A DNA stretch of 21,848 nucleotides from Halanaerobium sp046541575. Lineage in GTDB: Bacteria > Bacillota > Halanaerobiia > Halanaerobiales > Halanaerobiaceae. Of this stretch, positions 14,046 through 21,835 are shown in pieces. The stretch is taken from positions 1 through 21,848 of the forward strand of contig JBKHDA010000033.1 of assembly GCA_046541575.1 (NCBI GenBank), written 5' to 3'. How positions within the stretch are numbered: the stretch's first letter is position 1; each line of letters starts with the position of its first letter. A program made the position numbers and the translations under genes. Below the pieces are notes generated by a model. The model did no database searches. It saw only the letters and a program-made list of their open reading frames with translations, and was not told the DNA's origin.

Positions 14046-15878
14046 TTATTCTACTGTGACACTTTTGGCCAGGTTCCTCGGCTGATCAATATCTTCTCCA
14101 CAGTTTAAAGCAGTATAATATGCTAAAAGCTGCAGGGGAATAATTGCCAGCAGTCCGGCAAAATCCTGATTTAAAAGCGGCAGCTCAATTAAATGATCAA
14201 CACTTTCTCTTTCAAACTTTTGATTTTCCTCAGTAATTAATAATGTCTCAGCACCTCTGGCCTTGACTTCTTTTAGATTACTGAATAACTTTGGAAAAAC
14301 ATCAGCTCTACTGCCGAGCGCAACTACCGGCACCCCGTCCTCAATCAGAGCTAAAGTACCGTGTTTGAGCTCTCCTGCAGGATAAGCTTCTGCATGAATA
14401 TAGGAAATTTCCTTTAGTTTTAAAGCTCCCTCTAAAGCCAGAGTGTAATCAGTATTACGTCCGATAAAGAATATATTTTCTTTTTCAGCATATTTATCAG
14501 CAATCAGTTTAATCTGAGTTTTGCTCTGCTCACTCAGCTGTCTAATCATCTCCGGTAATTTGATTAAATCAGAAGTATATCGCGCTGTGACTTTATCACT
14601 TATCTCCTGACGCTGTCTCATACCATCAATCAACAGAATATAAAAAGCGGCTACCATATTTGTATAAGCCTTGGTTGAAGCAACAGCAATTTCCGGGCCA
14701 GCTTTTAAATATATTAACATATCTGACTCCCGAGCAATACTGCTGTCTCGCGAATTAGTCAATGCCAGCACTCGGGCACCCTGAGATTTTGCCAGACGCA
14801 GAGCAGCAAGTGTATCAGCTGTCTCACCTGATTGACTGACTACAACCATTAAAGTTCTCTCATTGATAATTGGATTTCGATAGCGGTACTCACTTGCAAC
14901 CTCAACTTCCACTGGAATCTGAAGTTTATCTTCAATTAAGTACTTAGCAAGCGCTCCAGAATGATAGGCAGTACCACAGGCTACAATATGAATCTTATCA
15001 TAATTTTTGACCCAATTTTTATCCAGACCACTTTCAGATAGATCTATTTTTCCTGCCTTCAAGTTATCTTCCAGCAGTCTTTTTAAAGATTCTGGCTGTT
15101 CATGAATTTCTTTAAGCATAAAATGCTCATAACCCTGTTTTTCAGCCATTTCTGCATTCCAGTCAATTTTAGTTTTATTTTTATCCGCAATTAACTTACC
15201 ACTAAAAGAATATATTTTTACTTCATCTTTTGTGATATCTGCAATTTCTCCATCTTCTAAAATGTAAAAATCATCTGTGTGTTCAAGATAAGCAGGAATA
15301 TCTGAAGCTAAAAAGTTCTCGTTATCACCCAGACCAATAATCAGTGGGCTGTCTTTTCGAACAGCAATAATTCTATCTTTTTCACTGTAAGACATAACTG
15401 CCAGAGCAAAAGACCCTTCCAGCCTCTTAACTGCCTTAGTAACCGCCGCTTTTAAGCTGTTTTCTTCATAATAACTGGCTATTAAATGAGCAGCAACCTC
15501 CGTATCAGTTTCAGATTCGAATTGATGGCCTTTTTCTAACAATTCTTCTTTTAATTCTCTGAAATTCTCAATAATCCCGTTATGGACAATTACAATTTTA
15601 GAAAAAGAATCTGTATGTGGATGAGAATTAATATCAGATGGCTTACCATGAGTAGCCCATCTGGTATGTCCAATTCCGGTCTCTCCCATAAAGATTTCTT
15701 TTTCAGCACTGGACTTCAATTTATCTAATTTACCCTGTTTTTTAACAATTTTAACAGCCTCTTCTTCCTGAACAGCAATTCCAGCTGAATCATAGCCTCT
15801 GTATTCCAGCTTTTTTAATCCAGAAAGCAGTATTGGGGCTGCTTTTTTTTCTCCAATATAACCAACAATTCCGCACAT
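14046..15878 (-). CDS. glmS: Glutamine-fructose-6-phosphate aminotransferase (isomerizing)
   Basis: GlmS, 610 residues, standard length. It makes glucosamine-6-phosphate from fructose-6-phosphate and glutamine, the first step to UDP-GlcNAc and peptidoglycan. The N-terminal glutamine amidotransferase domain carries the nucleophile Cys2 (MCGIVGYIG) with HTRWATHG and HNGIIEN. Two SIS isomerase domains follow (VACGTAYHSG, VSQSGETADTL, ASTKAYTN), and the C-terminus DQPRNLAKSVTVE is canonical. The leader holds a glmS ribozyme, so GlcN6P should trigger cleavage of the mRNA and lower expression. GGAGG is 12 nt upstream of ATG. It is downstream of glmM in the same direction. Confidence 0.98.
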   Translation of the reverse strand: MCGIVGYIGEKKAAPILLSGLKKLEYRGYDSAGIAVQEEEAVKIVKKQGKLDKLKSSAEKEIFMGETGIGHTRWATHGKPSDINSHPHTDSFSKIVIVHNGIIENFRELKEELLEKGHQFESETDTEVAAHLIASYYEENSLKAAVTKAVKRLEGSFALAVMSYSEKDRIIAVRKDSPLIIGLGDNENFLASDIPAYLEHTDDFYILEDGEIADITKDEVKIYSFSGKLIADKNKTKIDWNAEMAEKQGYEHFMLKEIHEQPESLKRLLEDNLKAGKIDLSESGLDKNWVKNYDKIHIVACGTAYHSGALAKYLIEDKLQIPVEVEVASEYRYRNPIINERTLMVVVSQSGETADTLAALRLAKSQGARVLALTNSRDSSIARESDMLIYLKAGPEIAVASTKAYTNMVAAFYILLIDGMRQRQEISDKVTARYTSDLIKLPEMIRQLSEQSKTQIKLIADKYAEKENIFFIGRNTDYTLALEGALKLKEISYIHAEAYPAGELKHGTLALIEDGVPVVALGSRADVFPKLFSNLKEVKARGAETLLITEENQKFERESVDHLIELPLLNQDFAGLLAIIPLQLLAYYTALNCGEDIDQPRNLAKSVTVE

Positions 15879-15936
15879 ATATTATCTTAACCTCCGTTTT
15901 ATTATTAATATTCAACTGTCAGCTGTTATCTATTTC

Positions 15937-16078
15937 CTTTGTCTCAGCAATTACCCGCTGATTTTGAGAAATAAAATTGAGGCAGAACAGCTGCTGCCTG
16001 AAGGCATCCGCCGAAAATTCGATAACCTTCCTCCTCGTCCACCTGATTAAAATCCCGCTGCAATCAGGTTCTGGCGCT
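15937..16078 (-). ncRNA. glmS self-cleaving ribozyme (GlcN6P-responsive)
   Basis: The leader of glmS contains the conserved ribozyme signature in order: AGCGCCAGAAC at the 5' end (cleavage expected between A 16078 and G 16077), GACGAGGAGG, TTATCGAATTTTCGGCGGATGCC, a hairpin formed by AGGCAG and CTGCCT, a CAGC/GCTG hairpin, and the closing ACAAAGG. In known examples glucosamine-6-phosphate acts as cofactor for self-cleavage, after which the glmS mRNA is degraded. The 3' end is about 58 nt before the glmS start. The match to the conserved core is extensive; only the exact ends are approximate. The gene-free stretch 15879-16198 is mostly this element plus the glmS ribosome-binding site. Confidence 0.95.
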
Positions 16079-16198
16079 TTTCTCTCTCACTTTTTATTAA
16101 CCACCTCCTTATATTTTTCACAGAAATAATTAATCTAACTGACTAAATTGACATGGACAAAATTAATTTTATTATAATTTACTATAAATAGCAAATTT

Positions 16199-17560
16199 TT
16201 AGTTCAATTCTTCACTAATTACCTCTGTTAATTTTGTTTCCCACTTGCGTAAAAGCTTCTGATCTTTACCCTCCAGCATGACTCTGATTAAAGGTTCAGT
16301 TCCTGAAGCTCGAACAAAAACCCTGCCTTCAGCTCCAATTTCATTTTCTGCAGCTTCAATTTCTGAAGTGATTTTGGAATTCTGATTCCAGCCCTCTTTT
16401 CGAGTAATCTTTACGTTAGCCAGCAGCTGAGGCCAGTAACTCATCACTTTTTTTAATTCAGATAAAGACTTTTCCCTCTTTTTGATTATAGAAGCAATTT
16501 TTACAGCCGTTAAAATTCCATCTCCGGTGGTATTATATTCACTAAAAATAATATGACCTGATTTTTCTCCACCTAATTTGTAATTATTTTTGAGCATTTC
16601 TGCTAAAACATAGCGGTCTCCATTTTTAGTTATTACCAGCTCAGCACCAATTTCTGCCAGGCTCTCTTTTAATCCAAGATTGCTGTATTTAGTTGTGACC
16701 ACAGTTTTTTTATTTAATTTATCCTCAGCAATCATATCTCTGGCAGCAACTGCCATGATATTGTCTCCTTCTACAATCTCACCTTTTTCATCAATTAAAA
16801 TTACACGATCAGCATCTCCATCGTGAGCAACCCCTAAATCAGCACCAGTCTCAATAACTTTTTCTGCTGCCAGCTCAGGGGCAGTTGAACCACAGTTAAC
16901 ATTAATTTCCTCACCATTAGGATGATTATTAATTACAACAGCCTCTGCTCCCAGTGACTCAAAAACAGCCGGTGAAGCCTGATAAGCAGCTCCATTAGCG
17001 CAATCAATCACTACCTTCAAGCCGCTTAAATCTTCTTCTGAACTGTCAATCACAAAATTAATATATTCATTAATCCAGTTATATTTTTCTTCAACAAGAC
17101 CAATTTCATTATCTATGGGATAAGGCAGTTCTTCTGAATGATCATTGAAAATTAATTCTTCAATTTCTAATTCTGCCTGATCAGTGAGTTTGATACCGTT
17201 CCTATCAAAAAACTTAATTCCATTATCAGCAGTTGGATTATGGGAAGCAGAAATCATAATTCCACCAACCACCTCTTTGGTCCTGCTTAGATAACAGACA
17301 CCTGGGGTTGGAATAATGCCAAGTCTATAAACATCAATTCCCACTGAAGTCAACCCCGCCATCAGAGCAGCTTCCAGCATATCACCAGAAAGTCTGGTAT
17401 CTTTGCCAATAACTACAACCGGCCTTTTCTGACTTGAATTTTTACTCAAATAATAGCCGCCGATTCGGCCCAATTTAAACGCTAATTCTCCCTTTAATTC
17501 ATGATTTGCAACTCCACGTACACCATCAGTTCCGAATAACTTCTTCTGCAAATTCTCCAC
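16199..17560 (-). CDS. glmM: Phosphoglucosamine mutase
   Basis: GlmM, 453 residues, converts glucosamine-6-phosphate to glucosamine-1-phosphate. It has LFGTDGVRG at the N-terminus, the phosphoserine loop ISASHNP (S106), the metal loop DGDADR, the sugar-binding GEKSGH, and the phosphate-binding RASGTEPLIRVM. The start is uncertain: GTG 17560 has a poor ribosome-binding site, while TTG 17551 has GGGGTGGAG only 3 nt upstream; either gives a complete enzyme. It lies in the cdaA-cdaR-glmM-glmS order known from Firmicutes, where CdaA and GlmM interact physically. Confidence 0.97.
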   Translation of the reverse strand: MENLQKKLFGTDGVRGVANHELKGELAFKLGRIGGYYLSKNSSQKRPVVVIGKDTRLSGDMLEAALMAGLTSVGIDVYRLGIIPTPGVCYLSRTKEVVGGIMISASHNPTADNGIKFFDRNGIKLTDQAELEIEELIFNDHSEELPYPIDNEIGLVEEKYNWINEYINFVIDSSEEDLSGLKVVIDCANGAAYQASPAVFESLGAEAVVINNHPNGEEINVNCGSTAPELAAEKVIETGADLGVAHDGDADRVILIDEKGEIVEGDNIMAVAARDMIAEDKLNKKTVVTTKYSNLGLKESLAEIGAELVITKNGDRYVLAEMLKNNYKLGGEKSGHIIFSEYNTTGDGILTAVKIASIIKKREKSLSELKKVMSYWPQLLANVKITRKEGWNQNSKITSEIEAAENEIGAEGRVFVRASGTEPLIRVMLEGKDQKLLRKWETKLTEVISEELN

Positions 17561-17663
17561 CCCAATTTATTAATATTTATCTTAAACAATAAAGCAGTTC
17601 ATAATTTAACTTTAATTTAATAATTCAAATAAGTCAGCTAAAATATCAGCTTCCGTATTGAGC

Positions 17664-18053
17664 TTATTCCTCTTTTCTGCTGACCTTAACCAGTAAATAA
17701 CCGGGATCAACTCCCAATAATCTGGCTGAATTAGGAAGATCAACCTCAATTATTTTCATATTATCACCGGGTTCTACATTACGTAAATCAACATAGGCCT
17801 TTATATCATCTCTGTCGATTTGAGAAAAATAGGATACATGATCAATCCTAACAACTGCTCTTTCAACAGACATTGATTCCACCTGATATTCATCTGCTAA
17901 ATTTCGAACCTCAATATCCATTAAAAAAGAAGCAGCCTGTTCTTCACCATAATTAAAAATATTAGCAGTCTGGTTGCTTGCATAACCCCAGAGTAAGACT
18001 GCGATGAAAAAGGCTAAAATTAATTTTTTTTGATTTTCAGTTAGAGAAAACAT
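17664..18053 (-). CDS. Single-domain YbbR/CdaR-like protein
   Basis: A 129-residue protein with one N-terminal membrane helix (about 10-27, KLILAFFIAVLLWGYAS) and one YbbR-type extracytoplasmic domain (about 38-125). In Bacillus and Listeria the corresponding CdaR has several YbbR repeats (over 400 residues) and modulates CdaA. Here only one repeat remains, ending in PGYLLVKVSRKEE. The ATG follows the cdaA stop with no gap (TAAATG), so it is translationally coupled and in the expected genomic position. The 103 nt between its stop and glmM show no further YbbR coding in any frame that I can recognise, so it looks natively short rather than freshly truncated. Confidence 0.85.
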   Translation of the reverse strand: MFSLTENQKKLILAFFIAVLLWGYASNQTANIFNYGEEQAASFLMDIEVRNLADEYQVESMSVERAVVRIDHVSYFSQIDRDDIKAYVDLRNVEPGDNMKIIEVDLPNSARLLGVDPGYLLVKVSRKEE

Positions 18054-18830
18054 TTAGAGATGCCTCCTCATAAAAGATTTTTCTTTAGATTTTTCAAAAC
18101 TGTGAGCAAGTTTCTCCCTCAGTTCTGCTTTGTCGAGGTGTCGGCTTAACTGCCCATCCTCTGCTACTGAAATAACTCCTGTTTCTTCAGAGACTACTAA
18201 AGCCAGTGCATCAGATTCTTCGGTGATTCCAATTGCCGCCCGGTGTCTAGTTCCCAGACGTGGATTTATATCAGAACGGGTAGAAAGATTTAGAAAACAG
18301 CTTGCTGCTTTAATCTCACCATTTTCAATAATCAAAGCCCCATCATGCAGGGGAGATTCGTGCTGAAAAATACTTAATAAAAGCTGTTTGCTTATGGCAG
18401 CTTCAAGCTCAATTCCGGTTTCAATATAATTTTTTAATCCTACACGGCGTGAAATTACAATTAGTGCTCCAATCTTTTTTTCTGACATATCTGACACAGC
18501 CAGCACAATTTCATTAATTTGTTTTGGCCCCCAGTTCTGCCAGAATTGTTCTTTCAGAAATCCTCCCCTGCCTATCTGTTCTAGAGCCCGCCTTAATTCA
18601 GGCTGAAAAACGATTGGCAGCGCTACCATAATAATGGTTAAAAAACTGTCTAAAATCCAGTTTACAGTATTTAATTCTAAAAGCTGTGCAAATAAGCCAA
18701 CTAAAAAAATCAAGCCCAGACCTTTTATTAACTGTACTGCTCTTGTTCCTGAGATAATGTTTAGTAAATAATAAATAATAAAAGCAATTATAAAGATATC
18801 TAATAAACTTGTTAGAACTTTCCAGGACAA
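18054..18830 (-). CDS. cdaA: Diadenylate cyclase CdaA (c-di-AMP synthase)
   Basis: Membrane-bound DAC enzyme that joins two ATP molecules into c-di-AMP, a second messenger for potassium, osmotic and cell-wall control. Three N-terminal membrane segments (about 8-85) are followed by the DisA_N catalytic domain with SPLHDGALII (DGA motif) and GTRHRAAIG (RHR motif), both intact. I chose TTG 18830, 5 nt after GAGGTGA, giving 258 residues; the in-frame GTG at 18839 lies inside that site. It is the first gene of the cdaA, cdaR-like, glmM cluster and diverges from the plus-strand membrane gene. Confidence 0.95.
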   Translation of the reverse strand: MSWKVLTSLLDIFIIAFIIYYLLNIISGTRAVQLIKGLGLIFLVGLFAQLLELNTVNWILDSFLTIIMVALPIVFQPELRRALEQIGRGGFLKEQFWQNWGPKQINEIVLAVSDMSEKKIGALIVISRRVGLKNYIETGIELEAAISKQLLLSIFQHESPLHDGALIIENGEIKAASCFLNLSTRSDINPRLGTRHRAAIGITEESDALALVVSEETGVISVAEDGQLSRHLDKAELREKLAHSFEKSKEKSFMRRHL

Positions 18831-18964
18831 TTTTATCACCTCTTAATTTAAATATTCGGCAAAAGACAGCCTAAACCCTGCTTATATTTTTAATAAGAAG
18901 AAAAAAATAATATTTTAAAGGAATCATTCATTTTTAATAGAAATTATAGAGAGGAGGTGATAGT

Positions 18965-19690
18965 TTGAAAAATAACATTTTTTCCGATCAGCGCCTAAAT
19001 TATAAGGATTTTTTAATAATTATTATCGCCTGGTATTTCATTACTTTAAGCAGTTATTATATTATAGAAAAGGATTTTGCCTCTTTAATTTATATAAATG
19101 AAATTCTGGCTTTTGCAATTAATGTCCTCTCACATATTGTTTTTTTATTTATAATATACAGCTATTTTAATCTGCTCTATGATTTTAGCTTTGCTGACCT
19201 TGGTTTTAAATTTAAAAAAGATAAAATTAATTTGAGTGCTCTATCGGCAGTATTTATGCTTCTAACAGCCGGAGTTATTTTAATAAATCTTAATTACCAA
19301 CCTGAGGTTAAAAGCAGCTTTTTTCCCCTGCAGTTAGGAGAAAATGTTTTTAGAGTTATTTATAGTAACCTACCACTGCTGATCATGGTTTTTATAATAT
19401 TACTTTTTACAGCCGGTGTAGAGCAATTCTTATTTAATAAAGTGATTTTTTCACTATTTAACTTATATTTACCATCATCTCTGTCAGTTATATTCAGCGG
19501 TTTATTTGCTTCTCTATTATTTTTAGAGTTTAATCCGGCCTTTAATTTAATTATTTTTGCTTCAGTAGTTATCAGCAATTATTTATATATTATAAGTGAC
19601 TATAATTTATTCACTCCAATCATTTTCTACAGTTATTTTTTGACTCTCTACATAGTTTTTATTTATGGTTTTGATTTTATAATTATCTAG
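18965..19690 (+). CDS. CPBP-like membrane protein lacking protease residues
   Basis: The only plus-strand gene: 241 residues, strongly hydrophobic, with about seven or eight membrane segments. The C-terminal half has the layout of CPBP (CAAX protease/bacteriocin-processing) proteins: GVEQFLFNKVIFSLF where the family has EExxxR, then SGLFASLLFLEFNPAFN where it has FxxxH, then TPIIFYSYFLTL where it has a final histidine. All expected catalytic residues are altered (EE to EQ, R to N, both H absent), so protease activity is unlikely. The start is TTG 18965 behind a strong AGGAGGTGA. It could be a non-catalytic relative or only superficially similar. It is flanked by cdaA (divergent) and a bidirectional terminator. 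Confidence 0.72.
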   Translation: MKNNIFSDQRLNYKDFLIIIIAWYFITLSSYYIIEKDFASLIYINEILAFAINVLSHIVFLFIIYSYFNLLYDFSFADLGFKFKKDKINLSALSAVFMLLTAGVILINLNYQPEVKSSFFPLQLGENVFRVIYSNLPLLIMVFIILLFTAGVEQFLFNKVIFSLFNLYLPSSLSVIFSGLFASLLFLEFNPAFNLIIFASVVISNYLYIISDYNLFTPIIFYSYFLTLYIVFIYGFDFIII

Positions 19691-19711
19691 AATAGATATC
19701 CGCATTAAAAG

Positions 19712-19739
19712 AAAAGGCCGGCCAGAGGCCGACCTTTTT
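19712..19739. terminator. Bidirectional terminator
   Basis: AAAAGGCCGGCC-AGA-GGCCGACCTTTT forms an 11-pair stem with one C/A mismatch and a 3-nt loop. It is followed by TTTTTA on the plus strand and TTTTCTTTT on the minus strand. It serves the plus-strand membrane gene and the convergent zinc-ribbon gene. Confidence 0.85.
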
Positions 19740-19757
19740 AATTTCTTATTTATCTTG

Positions 19758-19919
19758 CTACTCCCAAAGCTTGAAAACTTTACTTACCTGGTCAATCTTT
19801 GCTGCAATTTTTTCATCATTATGATTATGATATAAATCTCCACTACACTTTTCACAGTAGATTGCACCAGACCAGTTTTGACTTCCACATACATTACATT
19901 TAACATTTTTATTTCTCAT
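19758..19919 (-). CDS. 53-residue zinc-ribbon protein
   Basis: A small protein with a zinc ribbon of two CxxC knuckles: CNVCG (C8, C11) and CEKCSG (C22, C25), spaced like rubredoxin-type or DUF zinc ribbons. A charged helix follows (DEKIAAKIDQVSKVFKLWE). GGAGGGC lies 7 nt before ATG 19919. It has its own near-consensus promoter and ends at the bidirectional terminator, so it is a complete monocistronic gene. Four cysteines suggest one zinc ion and a nucleic-acid or protein-binding role. I do not recognise a family beyond the ribbon. Confidence 0.8.
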   Translation of the reverse strand: MRNKNVKCNVCGSQNWSGAIYCEKCSGDLYHNHNDEKIAAKIDQVSKVFKLWE

Positions 19920-19966
19920 TATTAAGCCCTCCTTATAGTCTTATAGTGTTATATGAGCTTAACTAG

Positions 19967-19995
19967 AGTATAGCAGTACTTATAATAACTGTCAA
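19967..19995 (-). promoter_or_regulatory. Promoter of the zinc-ribbon gene with overlapping inverted repeat
   Basis: On the minus strand, TTGACA (19995-19990) and TATACT (19972-19967) are separated by 17 nt. A 6-bp inverted repeat GTACTT-N12-AAGTAC (19976-19999) straddles the -35 element and spacer and could be a repressor site. The leader carries a short repeat, ACTATAAG twice in tandem. Confidence 0.7.
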
Positions 19996-19999
19996 GTAC

Positions 20000-20128
20000 A
20001 TTTCTAAAAAGGGAAAATTAAAAATTATTTGATAATTATTCTATATTCATTATAGGTTTAACAACTGACAGAACAGCAAATTACAGGCTTTAATATTAAC
20101 TTAATTAACTTAGATATTTATAAAACTC
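20000..20128. other. AT-rich intergenic stretch with no recognised feature
   Basis: I see no open frame with a ribosome-binding site, no RNA signature and no strong hairpin here. It lies between the zinc-ribbon promoter and the end of the radical SAM pseudogene. Confidence 0.5.
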
Positions 20129-20460
20129 TCAATACAGTTTTTCTCCACACTTAGGGCATTTATTCTTCTTCAGGCTGTTTTCAACATTATAAGATTTTCT
20201 TTTTATCAATTTTTTACCACTATTACTGCAGAAAGTATCCACCGTTTTTCTATTATTGTATTACCTAAATAAACATGATCTAAATATTTTTTTGCTTTCT
20301 GATAAGCTTTTTTCATCAAATCTAAATCTGTCGGTGGATTATTCAACTTATAGGCAGGATGATATCTGCTTAAATGAAGTGGGATTTGATTATTAATATC
20401 AGCCAGCCAGCTGAACAGTTCTTCTAAGTGATAAAATTATGCAGGATATTGATCATTCAT
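20129..20460 (-). pseudogene. Remnant of AmmeMemoRadiSam radical SAM gene (internal deletion, nonsense, frameshift)
   Basis: The third gene of the AmmeMemoRadiSam set, reduced to about 330 nt from roughly 1 kb. ATG 20460 overlaps the AMMECR1 stop by 8 nt. It reads MNDQYPA, stop (TAA at 20437-20439), FYHLEE, and then jumps directly to the C-terminal part LFSWLADINNQIPLHLSRYHP, YKLNNPPTDLDLMKKAYQ, DHVYLGNT. After a frameshift near 20240-20255 the tail continues in another frame as DTFCSNSGKKLIKR, NKCPKCGEKLY, ending at TGA 20129. The whole radical SAM core, including its CxxxCxxC cluster motif, is missing. Both ends of the family protein are recognisable, so this is an internal deletion, not a partial copy. 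Confidence 0.85.
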
Positions 20461-20980
20461 TTTCCTCAAACCTACTTACTGTAAAACGGTAAATTTCTAC
20501 CTCAGTATCTTCTCTTAAGCCTGCCTTTCTTTTAGCAATATTCAACTGTTTCTCAGCTGTTTCTATTCCATCTAAATCAGGCAGCAGCAATCCGGTTTGA
20601 TGACCACCCTTAACTAAAATACCATATTTTTCAGGATCAAGATCTGATTTATCTCTCACCTGTTCTGGTTCAGATAAAATATCTACTGAAATTCTAATCT
20701 CATTTAACTCTTCTTTTTGAACCTCAGGAAAACGGGGATCATTTTCAGCAGCTGTCATCGCATTACTAATAATTTCATAAGCGGCATTTTTTTGAACCGG
20801 TCTAAATGTTCCCATACAACCTCTTAAATTACCATTCTTTTTTAGAGTTACGAATACACCTGCTTCTTTTTTTAAAATTTCCGGCAGTTCATCTTCCACA
20901 ACTTCAGCTTCTTTCCCGGAAATAATATATTCTTCTACTGCTCTTCTTGCTAGATCTGTAATAAATTTATCTTCTTTCAT
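20453..20980 (-). CDS. AMMECR1-domain protein (AmmeMemoRadiSam system protein A)
   Basis: A 175-residue AMMECR1-like protein. It holds the invariant LRGCMGT motif (about residue 53), followed by NAMTAAENDPRFPEV, ISVDILSEPEQV and a C-terminal QTGLLLPDLDGIETAEKQL segment. The domain is conserved from bacteria to humans; its biochemical function is not settled. I chose ATG 20980, 5 nt after GAGGGGTGA; GTG at 20989 lies inside that site. It sits 27 nt after the Memo-like gene and overlaps the start of the broken radical SAM gene. With that partner lost, the system is incomplete at this locus. Confidence 0.93.
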   Translation of the reverse strand: MKEDKFITDLARRAVEEYIISGKEAEVVEDELPEILKKEAGVFVTLKKNGNLRGCMGTFRPVQKNAAYEIISNAMTAAENDPRFPEVQKEELNEIRISVDILSEPEQVRDKSDLDPEKYGILVKGGHQTGLLLPDLDGIETAEKQLNIAKRKAGLREDTEVEIYRFTVSRFEENE

Positions 20981-21007
20981 AATCTTCACCCCTCACTACT
21001 TTTTGTT

Positions 21008-21835
21008 TTACTCTGCTTTAATAAATACTGTACCATAACCAACTCCAAAGGGTCCTTCATAGGAGTTAACTTTAAGATCAACTTTCAGTCCATCAAGTGC
21101 TCCCAGCATAGTTATAATCGGTCTCAAACCACATTCTCCTGCTTTTTCAACCAGCTCCTGATCGAAATTTAAGATTGACTCAAAATCTTTTTCTTTAAAA
21201 TACTGTATCAGTTTCTCATCAAAAATATGAGCATCAGGATTAAAACCTGCAGGTGCACCTTTTTTTAAGCGGTGTGATAAATCACCGCTGGCAATGACCG
21301 CTATCTTATAATCAAGTTCTTCTGCAGTTCGTGCAATCTCCTGCCCTATTTTATATAGTTCCTCATAGGAAATAAATCCAATCGAAATCGGAACAAGAGG
21401 TAATTTAATCCCTGCTTTTTCTAAATAATTTAAGGGAACCATGATACCATGATCAAGTTCCTGGTCAATACCATAATTTTTTAAATCATTTTTTCTTAAA
21501 GGCTGCAGAGATAGATCATTTTTTTCCGTATTTTTAATTAACTTTTCTGAAAAAGCAAGTTCAGATTTTTCATTAAATTTAATCTTAGGATGACCAAAGT
21601 CACTAAAATTTCCAGAAAGCTCTTCTTTAATAATCAAAGAAGCAGTAGAGCGAAAAACAGGTCCATGTGGAGTGATAAAGACCAGCAGATCAAGATCATC
21701 CTTAAATTGAGCAATTTCCTCAGCTGTCTTTTTAAATCCCTGAACAGTCTCCTCTGCCTTTTTTAATTCTCGACCACCAATTTCCTCAATCACAATCGGC
21801 GGATGCGGCAGTAAAGCAGCACATTTAACTCCCAT
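21008..21835 (-). CDS. Memo-like protein of LigB dioxygenase fold (AmmeMemoRadiSam system protein B)
   Basis: A 275-residue protein of the class III extradiol dioxygenase/Memo superfamily. Expected metal-site positions are present: LPHPPIV near the N-terminus, FITPHGP, ELDHGIMVPL and ASGDLSHR. It ends in GPFGVGYGTVFI. Such proteins pair with AMMECR1 and a radical SAM protein; the substrate is unknown. I chose ATG 21835, 5 nt after GGAGGTGA at the window's right edge; the in-frame GTG at 21844 is part of that site. The promoter lies outside the window. Confidence 0.92.
   Translation of the reverse strand: MGVKCAALLPHPPIVIEEIGGRELKKAEETVQGFKKTAEEIAQFKDDLDLLVFITPHGPVFRSTASLIIKEELSGNFSDFGHPKIKFNEKSELAFSEKLIKNTEKNDLSLQPLRKNDLKNYGIDQELDHGIMVPLNYLEKAGIKLPLVPISIGFISYEELYKIGQEIARTAEELDYKIAVIASGDLSHRLKKGAPAGFNPDAHIFDEKLIQYFKEKDFESILNFDQELVEKAGECGLRPIITMLGALDGLKVDLKVNSYEGPFGVGYGTVFIKAE

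Noticed and set aside
17561..17663. Continuation of the CdaR-like protein in another frame
   Set aside because: One frame stays open to a TAA (ending ADILADLFELLN), but it has no YbbR-like pattern, so a frameshifted remainder is not supported.
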